Assembly: GCF_947501665.1 (NCBI RefSeq)
Contig: NZ_CANMWS010000004.1
Span: 170,796-234,795, forward strand
From: an uncultured Shewanella sp.
GTDB lineage: Bacteria > Pseudomonadota > Gammaproteobacteria > Enterobacterales > Shewanellaceae
Reading direction: 5' to 3'
Length of the DNA stretch: 64,000 bases
The translations under genes were made by a program, and so were the position numbers. A model generated the notes under the pieces. The model saw only the letters and a list, made by a program, of their open reading frames with translations, was not told the DNA's origin and made no database searches. Below, in pieces: positions 1 to 7,359 of the stretch. Each line of letters begins with the position of its first letter. The stretch's first letter is position 1.

Positions 1-942
1 GATTATTTAACCGAAGGTTGTGTGGATGATATTGGGCTAAAGCGCAATCGACAAGTCATGAAAAACATTCATTTTACCCCTGCTTATATCACTTCAAGTT
101 CTGCACCTCATCAAACCGTTAATACCCAAGTCTCATTATTTGGCCATACCTATAGCGCTCCCTTCGGAATCGCCCCAATTGGTTTACAAGGCCTAATGTG
201 GCCTAATGCACCGATTATTCTTGCCAAAGCCGCATACAAACATAATATCCCTTATATTTTAAGTACGGTGTCATCGGAATCATTAGAACAAATCGCCGAA
301 GCCACACATGGCCAAGCTTGGTATCAATTATATAACCCCACAGAACCACATATTCGTGATGACATCATTGATAGACTCAAAGTCATGCAATACAAAACCT
401 TAGTCGTAACCATTGATGTGCCCACTTTTGGTTTTCGCCCTAGAGATTTTAATAACGGCCTTGCTATGCCTCCCAAGCTGACGTTAAAAAATGTCTATCA
501 AGCCGCCATCAAGCCCATGTGGAGCATCAACACTCTCAAACAAGGCATTCCCCAATTTAAAAATTTAAGCCCTTATATGGAAACTAGCAATCGAAAACAA
601 GAACTCACTGAACTGATGAATACAGCCACTATGGGTGGACTCGATTTTGATAGCCTGAAAGCCATTCGAGATAGCTGGCCTGGAAAGTTAATTATTAAAG
701 GAGTGATGAGTGAACATGATTTACAGCAAGCCATTAAATTAGGTAGTGACATTGCAGGAAGCCTCGCATTAGGTGCGCAATTTACCTTTCTCGGTCGGCT
801 TTTCATGTACAGTGTCTGTGCCCTTGGCGATGAAGGCGGTCAACATGCCATTGCGATGCTCAAAGCCCAGCTCACACAAATCATGCAACAAGTGGGCGCA
901 AATAATATTAATGAATTAACGAATAGAGCCTGCTTAGGTTGA
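1..942 (+). pseudogene. FMN-dependent alpha-hydroxy-acid dehydrogenase (LldD/glycolate oxidase family), 5'-partial and internally deleted
   Basis: The reading frame is open from base 1, so the true start lies outside the window. The N-terminal half follows the family: WYQLYNP near 320-340, VVTIDVPTFGFRPRDF near 400-440 (flavin pocket), and IIKG near 690-700 with the conserved Lys. After GSDI (about 742-754) the sequence jumps directly to AGSLALGAQFTFLGR. About 50 residues usual in the family are absent, including the SNHGGRQ block with the catalytic His and Arg and the DGGIR phosphate-binding block. The frame is kept. Without these residues the protein should not bind FMN properly or oxidise a hydroxy acid. 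I infer a decaying gene. Family assignment is firm; loss of function is inferred. Confidence 0.8.
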
Positions 943-949
943 TTCTACA

Positions 950-990
950 TAAAAATTGGCATTGACTAATTTAATCAATGCCAATTAAAA
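950..990 (-). terminator. Rho-independent terminator of the glycine-rich protein gene
   Basis: A perfect 12-bp stem, AATTGGCATTGA (954-965) and TCAATGCCAATT (975-986), encloses a 9-nt loop. Read on the minus strand it is followed by a run of five T. It lies just past the minus-strand gene ending at 1032 and may also stop readthrough from the plus-strand gene ending at 942. Confidence 0.75.
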
Positions 991-1031
991 AGGGCACATA
1001 TTCATCTAACTCAAACATCCTATTGCCAATA

Positions 1032-3332
1032 TTAGTATTCATAATCTCCAATATAGGTCCTAATAATATTTTCCAAATCCTTCTTTAATACAATAAGCCT
1101 AGTTGACTCAACGCCTTTTTTATTAAAGTAGGAAATATTACTCACTGTTTGCATCATATCTGTATCATTGGGTTCTTGCCATAATTCAGGAGCTTGCTCG
1201 GTTCTTATAACTAATTCACTTTCAACCTCTCTAAAAGCATCGCTCACCTGATTTTGATTAAGCTTCATTGATAAATGGCTAACATAACCGACATTAAATG
1301 AAAATGTTTTGTCAGTTGTATAATCCATATCAGTATAGATAAGCTTACCAAGAGTGTAATTATCTCCTGAGCTTTCATCAACCTGATTCACTCTGTCAGC
1401 AATAATATGCGGTATGCGTCCGTTAATATTATCCTGCTCAATCGTATTGTCTTGATAATCGATGTCATTGTCCTCCTCTCTGATATATCCAACCTTTAAT
1501 TTAAATAAAGAACTGCTCTCTTTACTATCAGTACCCACAGAGATAACATGCTGATTAGAAACAAAGCGCGTATTCACATTGTAAGTATTCCCAAAACCCA
1601 CCTTGCTTCTATCAAACCACTTAACACTAGGCTGACTATTACCATCTCTACTTATATTACCTAATATTACTCGCGTATAGCCATTGGTACGATAAGTTAA
1701 CGCAACATGTCGACCCGAGGGAGAAATAGTCACACTAGGGTATTTCTTCAAATTACTTTCTTTATCATCCAACTCAATATAATGACCTGACCAAGTTACA
1801 ATGCCACTGGCGATATCTAATAAACCCACTTGAGAATATAACTTTGGCTTATTTTCATTCCCCGTACCAGTGAGTATGACCGTATGTTGACCATCAATAC
1901 TGTGAGGCGCAATAGCCATTGATAATGCTTGTAAACTTTTTTGACTACCTGTTATGAATTTTTCAGGCCCCCAAGCAGCAGTATAGAGGTTGTCAGCCTC
2001 ACTCAAATCAGTATTTTCATCATTATCACTATTGGGATGGTTAATACTATTCCACGTTTTCACTCGGTAATACACCAAGTTTTCATCATCTTTCATATAA
2101 ACGACTACGCCAGCACCTGTGTTCCCCTCATTAACAAAATCCGCAGCAAAATTTTGAGTTCGCTGGTTTTTATTCGACAAAGAAAATGAGGTCGATTCTA
2201 AAGCTCTACTCCACTCGATATCTCCTCGTTCGCCAATAAAAAAAGTAATCGCCGCTTCAGCACCTGTTTTTCCAGATGTACGATTAGATACTCTTAAATC
2301 AGGTAGTAACATTTTTATTTTAGTGCTTGGGTTCATACCTGTTATAGCAAAACTTCCACCACCACCACCTGCCTCTCCGTTCGATGTTCCTCTCCCCCCT
2401 CCTCCAAATCCGCCACCACCATTTCCGTAGGATCCAAACCCTCCTTTACCTGCTGTATATTCCTCCACAAAAGAAAATCGATAATCCGTAACGGATTTAC
2501 CATCACTACCAGTATAGCTATATTTACTATTATCCCAGTCAGTGCCTCCTCCTTTACCTCCAAACCCAGAATAGCCTCCGTAACCGGCTTGAGACTCAGG
2601 TCCCCCGCCTCCATGACCTCCACCTCCATTGCCTCTTTTCCCTTTAGCAAAAACTCCTTTAATTTTATCTTCATCGGTTTTAAGAGCAAGCGCATGCTTA
2701 GTACCACAAAAAGACACATTATTTTGATCTAATTGATAACGACAAACTTGTCCACCATCACCTCCATCTTTATTTGAACCGAGATCTGCATAAGCCGCAC
2801 CTCCTCCACCTGCAGCAATTAATAATAACGTGTCCGAATCTGGCTCTCCTCCCATAGTAAATGGATTATCGAGTAACCAAAACATCGTCGAAGATGCACC
2901 TTGCTTATTGCTCCCAGTTCTTCCCCATAACATATTCACTTTTTGGTCGAGTCCTTTAAACATTCCTTCTTGGTATTCATATTGACCTAATGTTGCCAAA
3001 GTTGTAAAAAATTCACTATAACCTCTACGCCCTCCATTACCATCCTCCTGATTACCCCCTTTCGCTCCCCAGGCTTGCCAATATGACAAGGTATTCTCGG
3101 TTATAACTTCACCTCCATTATTATTTCGAGCTTCATTAGCATACTTAATAATCGTTCTAAGGCTTAATTGATTAGGGCGAGTATGACTCTCATCACCAAA
3201 ACGACAAGTCACATATTCTAATCCAGCAGTATTATAAGCAGAGCATGACATAAGGCTCGCTGAAGCGATAGAAGGTAGATAGCTCCCTATACCCATAATC
3301 AACGTACTTAGAGAAAATATATATTTTTTCAT
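1032..3332 (-). CDS. Secreted glycine-rich protein (ALK-type Gly-rich-like domain), unknown function
   Basis: The 766-aa product starts with a Sec signal peptide (MKKYIFSLSTLIMGIGSYL, then ASA). ATG 3332 is preceded by GAGG. Residues about 150-345 are extremely rich in glycine (LLLIAAGGGGAAYADLG, then GGGGHGGGGP-type runs, ending GGGGSFAITG). They resemble the glycine-rich domain of ALK/LTK-type receptors, which also occurs in some bacterial surface proteins. Residues about 360-766 are of ordinary composition with repeated YTRVILGN/HVALTYR-type strands that could form a beta-propeller. There are no TM segments after the signal, so export to the periplasm or outside is likely. It is monocistronic with its own terminator. 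The function is not recognised; a surface or adhesive role is only a guess. Confidence 0.7.
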   Translation of the reverse strand: MKKYIFSLSTLIMGIGSYLPSIASASLMSCSAYNTAGLEYVTCRFGDESHTRPNQLSLRTIIKYANEARNNNGGEVITENTLSYWQAWGAKGGNQEDGNGGRRGYSEFFTTLATLGQYEYQEGMFKGLDQKVNMLWGRTGSNKQGASSTMFWLLDNPFTMGGEPDSDTLLLIAAGGGGAAYADLGSNKDGGDGGQVCRYQLDQNNVSFCGTKHALALKTDEDKIKGVFAKGKRGNGGGGHGGGGPESQAGYGGYSGFGGKGGGTDWDNSKYSYTGSDGKSVTDYRFSFVEEYTAGKGGFGSYGNGGGGFGGGGRGTSNGEAGGGGGSFAITGMNPSTKIKMLLPDLRVSNRTSGKTGAEAAITFFIGERGDIEWSRALESTSFSLSNKNQRTQNFAADFVNEGNTGAGVVVYMKDDENLVYYRVKTWNSINHPNSDNDENTDLSEADNLYTAAWGPEKFITGSQKSLQALSMAIAPHSIDGQHTVILTGTGNENKPKLYSQVGLLDIASGIVTWSGHYIELDDKESNLKKYPSVTISPSGRHVALTYRTNGYTRVILGNISRDGNSQPSVKWFDRSKVGFGNTYNVNTRFVSNQHVISVGTDSKESSSLFKLKVGYIREEDNDIDYQDNTIEQDNINGRIPHIIADRVNQVDESSGDNYTLGKLIYTDMDYTTDKTFSFNVGYVSHLSMKLNQNQVSDAFREVESELVIRTEQAPELWQEPNDTDMMQTVSNISYFNKKGVESTRLIVLKKDLENIIRTYIGDYEY

Positions 3333-3807
3333 TTCGAAATAACCTCAACAACTCAATTTTCATTTAAACTGTGATGTACAATGCTATGACACGGTGGTTA
3401 ATAGTTCATCAGGCAATATAAGACAGAGAATGATAGTTAATTGTCAACAACATTAATATCAGTTCACATGATATATTAAGTGAAAATTCAGGTTAGACTA
3501 TTCACTCAACAGCAACCACCTATAATTAAATAAAAATAAAACAAACGATGACTGTAACAAAAGATGACTATTTAAAACATTATTTCATTTTCCGAGGAAG
3601 GCTAAACATTTATTAAGTTAATGAACGTCGATACAGCAATATTAAGTTACATATATTTACTGTTAGACATAATTAAAGTCATTAGTGGCTTAAATACATA
3701 AAGCTAAAATACATTATAAGGCTCACCTAATGCTAACTATATTTGAATAACAGCAGAAACATCATCCATAGATACCATTATTTATTATCAAACAATCTCT
3801 CACTTAA
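3333..3807. other. AT-rich intergenic region between divergent genes
   Basis: I see no credible ORF or RNA gene here. It must hold the promoter of the minus-strand glycine-rich protein gene and the upstream part of the trhP promoter region, but I could not fix -10/-35 elements with confidence. Confidence 0.5.
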
Positions 3808-3821
3808 TTGATCTCAATCAA
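3808..3821. promoter_or_regulatory. FNR/Crp-family operator (TTGATCTCAATCAA)
   Basis: The 14-mer matches the FNR consensus TTGAT-N4-ATCAA at every defined position. It lies about 130 bp upstream of the trhP ATG, a plausible place for an activator if transcription starts in 3850-3900. FNR-type proteins (EtrA in Shewanella) act under oxygen limitation. The target operon encodes an Fe-S dependent tRNA modification path, which fits anaerobic control. CRP could also bind a related sequence. Confidence 0.75.
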
Positions 3822-3876
3822 AGAAATTCGAATTACGTTTTTATAAACGTCAGAAGTATTTGCTTCTCTGCTCAAA

Positions 3877-3903
3877 GGTAAAGTAGGATCCCGCCACTTT
3901 ACC
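3877..3903 (+). promoter_or_regulatory. Leader stem-loop upstream of trhP
   Basis: GGTAAAGT (3877-3884) and ACTTTACC (3896-3903) pair perfectly around an 11-nt loop, 50 bp before the trhP start. There is no T-run, so it is not a standard terminator. It could be an RNA hairpin in the leader or a protein-binding dyad. Confidence 0.4.
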
Positions 3904-3953
3904 GTTAACCCATTCTCGTTTACTTTTTCAAGTGCTATTTCATTGAGGTCATT

Positions 3954-5354
3954 ATGTTCACACCTGAGTTATTATCACCCGCTGGCACATTAAAGAACAT
4001 GCGTTATGCCTTTGCCTATGGCGCCGATGCCGTCTACGCTGGGCAGCCTCGATATAGCTTAAGGGTCCGTAATAATGATTTTAGTTTAGACAATTTAAAA
4101 GCCGGAATTCAAGAAGCCCATGCATTAAATAAAAAACTCTATGTTGTCAGTAATATTGCGCCCCATAACGGTAAGCTTAAAACCTACATTAAAGACATAC
4201 AACCTGTTATTGCCATGCAGCCTGATGCACTCATTATGTCCGACCCCGGGCTTATTATGATGGTAAGAGAAGTCTTTCCTGAACAAGAAATCCATTTATC
4301 GGTACAAGCCAACGCTGTCAATTGGGCCTCGGTTAAATTTTGGCAACAACAAGGCATTAAACGTGTGATCCTATCCCGTGAATTATCGTTAAATGAAATT
4401 GAAGAAATTCGCCAACGTTGCCCCGATATTGAACTTGAAGTCTTTGTTCATGGTGCACTGTGCATGGCCTACTCTGGCCGCTGTTTGTTATCGGGTTACA
4501 TCAACAAACGGGATCCCAATCAAGGCACTTGCACTAATGCTTGTCGCTGGAAGTATGACGTTCACCCAGCCCAAGAGACGCCTGAAGGCAATATTATTGC
4601 CACTGCACCAGAGGTGCAACGACATACACCGCATTTAACTGAAAACCAGCATATACATGCGCCGAGTAATGACATTATCTTACTGCAAGAAGCAGGTCGA
4701 CCAAATGAATATATGCCAGCCTTTGAAGATGAACACGGCACTTACATCATGAACTCAAAAGATCTCCGGGCCATTCAACACGTTGAACGCTTGAGTAAAA
4801 TAGGCATCGATTCATTAAAAATAGAGGGGCGAACCAAATCGTTTTATTATGTAGCACGCACCGCACAGCTCTACCGCCAAGCCATTGATGATGCTAGCGC
4901 TGGTAAAGAGTTTAATCGTACATTAATGCACAACCTCGAAGGCTTAGCCCATCGCGGCTATACTGAAGGTTTTTTACGCCGCCACACCCATGATGCATAC
5001 CAAAACTATGATTATGGTTACTCAATCAGTGATACTCAGCAATTTGTCGGTGAATTCACAGCAAAATATAATGAGTTAGGTATGGCAGAAGTCGATGTAA
5101 AAAATAAGTTTTCAGTCGGTGACAGTATTGAAATAATGACCCCACAAGGTAACCTAACCCTAACGATTGAGACACTGTTAAATCGAAAAGGGGAAACCAT
5201 TACCTCCGGCTTAGGCTCAGGTCACTTTGTGTTTTTAAACGTACCTAAAACCATGCAGCTCCGCAATGCCATATTGCTTCGAAATTTACCCCAAGGACAT
5301 AATACTCGGCAACCTCACTCACAAGACAGTCCAATGCACACAGTGAGCGCTTGA
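3954..5354 (+). CDS. trhP: tRNA 5-hydroxyuridine modification protein TrhP (YegQ), peptidase U32 family
   Basis: The 466-aa product matches the U32 family from its first residues (MFTPELLSPAGTLKNM, AFAYGADAVYAGQPRYSLR). It carries the U32 signature around FVHGALCMAYSGRCLLSGY (about residues 164-182) and further Cys in QGTCTNACRW. These cysteines are candidates for the Fe-S ligands of this subgroup. In E. coli, TrhP makes 5-hydroxyuridine at tRNA position 34 using prephenate and Fe-S chemistry, in parallel to the oxygen-dependent TrhO. ATG 3954 has GAGG five bases upstream. The gene is two bases from a ferredoxin gene and sits behind an FNR box, so an operon under oxygen control is likely. Confidence 0.88.
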   Translation: MFTPELLSPAGTLKNMRYAFAYGADAVYAGQPRYSLRVRNNDFSLDNLKAGIQEAHALNKKLYVVSNIAPHNGKLKTYIKDIQPVIAMQPDALIMSDPGLIMMVREVFPEQEIHLSVQANAVNWASVKFWQQQGIKRVILSRELSLNEIEEIRQRCPDIELEVFVHGALCMAYSGRCLLSGYINKRDPNQGTCTNACRWKYDVHPAQETPEGNIIATAPEVQRHTPHLTENQHIHAPSNDIILLQEAGRPNEYMPAFEDEHGTYIMNSKDLRAIQHVERLSKIGIDSLKIEGRTKSFYYVARTAQLYRQAIDDASAGKEFNRTLMHNLEGLAHRGYTEGFLRRHTHDAYQNYDYGYSISDTQQFVGEFTAKYNELGMAEVDVKNKFSVGDSIEIMTPQGNLTLTIETLLNRKGETITSGLGSGHFVFLNVPKTMQLRNAILLRNLPQGHNTRQPHSQDSPMHTVSA

Positions 5355-5356
5355 AC

Positions 5357-5608
5357 ATGGCATTACTCATTAATGATAAATGTATTAATTGTGATATGTG
5401 TGAGCCTGAATGCCCCAATCAGGCCATCACATTAGGTGAGTTCATTTTTGAAATTGACCCCATACTCTGTACAGAATGCGTGGGACATTATGATAAGCCG
5501 ACTTGCAAATCAGTGTGCCCTATCACTTGTATCGTGCCCGATCCAGCCCATCTAGAATCAACGGATGAGTTACTAGAAAAATATCATTTAATTACCCTAA
5601 CGACGTAA
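5357..5608 (+). CDS. yfhL: YfhL-type 2[4Fe-4S] ferredoxin
   Basis: The 83-aa protein starts MALLINDKCINCDMCEPEC, which is nearly the start of E. coli YfhL, so ATG 5357 is preferred over the in-frame TTG at 5351. The first cluster motif is C-x2-C-x2-C-x3-C (CINCDMCEPECP). The second uses CTECVGHYDKPTCKSVCP with the long insert typical of Alvin-type ferredoxins. The start is two bases after the trhP stop, so the two are co-translated. The linkage suggests that this ferredoxin supplies electrons to TrhP, which is an inference from context. A further Cys (ITCIV) follows the second motif. Confidence 0.9.
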   Translation: MALLINDKCINCDMCEPECPNQAITLGEFIFEIDPILCTECVGHYDKPTCKSVCPITCIVPDPAHLESTDELLEKYHLITLTT

Positions 5609-5614
5609 TTTTTT

Positions 5615-5641
5615 ATCGTGCTCAAAGCCATAGAGCACGAT
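5615..5641 (+). other. Stem-loop after the trhP-yfhL operon
   Basis: ATCGTGCTC (5615-5623) and GAGCACGAT (5633-5641) form a perfect 9-bp stem with a 9-nt loop, 6 bp after the yfhL stop. The T-run precedes the stem instead of following it, so it does not read as an intrinsic terminator. It may protect the mRNA 3' end. Confidence 0.5.
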
Positions 5642-5783
5642 ACACCAGTCATGCGATTGGCCATGCTTATTTTCCCCGCAGCATTCATCATACCCTAATC
5701 ATTAAAACAACAATCCAACCTTGCTAACTTATTAAAAAGGTTTTATACCTACAGTAACCTTGCTTTCAACTATACACCATGCC

Positions 5784-7352
5784 ATGGAGTCGAAAGTGCC
5801 TCAAAAAAATCGCCCTGGTTTACTTTCGACTATTTTTCTCAGTATCGGTACTATGATAGGCAGTGGCTGGTTATTTGCCGCATATTACTCATCTCAAGTG
5901 GCTGGTGCAGCATCCATTTTATCTTGGATAATCGGTGCTCTCATTATTTTAATCATGGCTGTGTTATTATCTGAGATTGCCATCAAATACCCCATAAATG
6001 GCTTATTTACTCGACTGCTTAGCTTATCGCACAATCAGCATTTTGGCTTTGTCACTGGCATATCAAATTGGTTACTAGGCCTTATTCTTGTGCCTTCTGA
6101 AGCCATGGCTTCCACCCAATATGTCGCTACTGTCAACCCAATGTGGACCCCTTATTTATTTAATCATGGAGAGATTACAAGCTTAGGAATGGGTCTAACA
6201 ACGCTGTTTATGTTATTTTATTTACTGATTAATTATTGGGGGATCCACTTTTTAGCTCGCGTCAATAATGCCATTACTTGGATTAAAATTATTGTTCCTG
6301 CCAGTGTGGCGATTATTTTCATTATCACAGCATTTGATACAAAGAACTTTACGGCTTATCAAAATAGTTTCATGCCTTATCACTTTAATAGTGTATTAAC
6401 CGCTATCGTATCCAGTGGGATCTTTTATTCTTTTTTTGGCTTTCAAGCTGCAGTGTCTTTTTGTGCCGAGCTAGACAAGCCTAAAAGAAATATTCCCATC
6501 ACCCTTGTCAGTAGTGTCGTTATTGTATTAATCATTTATTTGTTACTGCAAGTCGCTTTTATCGGTGCATTACCGACAGAAATGCTTGCACAGGGATGGA
6601 CAAACTTAAATTTTGAATCTCCCCTCGCTCAACTTGCTGCCATTCTTGGGCTCAATTTTATCGTGATTATTCTTTACACAGATTCTGTGATAAGCCCAAC
6701 TGGAACAGGATTGTTATATCTAGGTATTGCCTCTCGCCAACTCAATGAAATGGTAAAACATAAACAAATGCCCGCCTTTTTTGGCACAAGAGATCTAAAG
6801 GTACTTTTTTCAAGACGAGCACTTATTTTAAGTTTTATTTGCTCATTAATATTAATTTTTTTCTTTCGAAATTGGCAGCTCATAGCAGGATTAACAACCA
6901 CTTTTATTATTATATCCTGCATTGCACTCCCAATAACTTACTCAAAATTATTACAGTCAACAGAAGGCTTTCCAGTCAGAATATTACCTTATTCACAAGT
7001 ATTCTCTTGTTTAACTTTTATTATACTTTCCTATTTTTTATTACTGTGCGGCATTAAAAACCTCACGGTTGCCTTTTTACTGCATTTCGTCTTTTTTATC
7101 AGTTACGCTTGCAGTATACATCCCCATAATAAAACACTTTCAATCTTACAAGCTCTTGCTTCAGCATGGACTATCTTCGCCTACATGCTATTTGTGATGC
7201 TATACAGCCTTGTGGGAACATGGGTCCAACATGATTTCAGCTACTATATTATCTATATTATTGCTTCAATCATATTCTATATATTATTAGTCAATCAAAA
7301 ATCGATTCCACATACAACAAAAAAAGGGCCAACGTCAGGCCCTTCAATTTAA
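5784..7352 (+). CDS. APC-superfamily amino acid permease
   Basis: This is an inner-membrane secondary transporter of about 520 aa with at least twelve hydrophobic segments. The first helix carries the APC motif GTMIGSGWLFA, and SGIFYSFFGFQAAVSFCAEL with nearby PKRNIP matches the helix 6/loop region of the family. The substrate cannot be told from sequence. Start choice is uncertain: ATG 5784 is used here, GTG 5796 has a good GGAG six bases upstream, and TTG 5760 also keeps the frame. The gene ends inside the terminator hairpin shared with metL. It stands alone, with no partner gene pointing to a substrate. Confidence 0.8.
   Translation: MESKVPQKNRPGLLSTIFLSIGTMIGSGWLFAAYYSSQVAGAASILSWIIGALIILIMAVLLSEIAIKYPINGLFTRLLSLSHNQHFGFVTGISNWLLGLILVPSEAMASTQYVATVNPMWTPYLFNHGEITSLGMGLTTLFMLFYLLINYWGIHFLARVNNAITWIKIIVPASVAIIFIITAFDTKNFTAYQNSFMPYHFNSVLTAIVSSGIFYSFFGFQAAVSFCAELDKPKRNIPITLVSSVVIVLIIYLLLQVAFIGALPTEMLAQGWTNLNFESPLAQLAAILGLNFIVIILYTDSVISPTGTGLLYLGIASRQLNEMVKHKQMPAFFGTRDLKVLFSRRALILSFICSLILIFFFRNWQLIAGLTTTFIIISCIALPITYSKLLQSTEGFPVRILPYSQVFSCLTFIILSYFLLLCGIKNLTVAFLLHFVFFISYACSIHPHNKTLSILQALASAWTIFAYMLFVMLYSLVGTWVQHDFSYYIIYIIASIIFYILLVNQKSIPHTTKKGPTSGPSI
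7318..7344 (-). terminator. Intrinsic terminator of the metBL operon
   Basis: AAGGGCC (7324-7330) and GGCCCTT (7338-7344) form a stem that, read on the minus strand, is followed directly by a run of T. It lies 16 bp past the metL stop and overlaps the last codons of the convergent permease gene. In the plus direction the trailing bases are TCAATTT, so it may stop both transcripts. Confidence 0.8.
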
Positions 7353-7359
7353 AACGTGT

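Noticed and set aside
2342..2719. A 125-aa minus-strand frame overlapping the glycine-rich gene
   Set aside because: It is a shifted reading of the GGN-rich codons of the real gene; Val/Glu-rich composition is a by-product.
5609..5641. Intrinsic terminator after yfhL
   Set aside because: The T-run precedes rather than follows the stem on the plus strand; retained only as a stem-loop.
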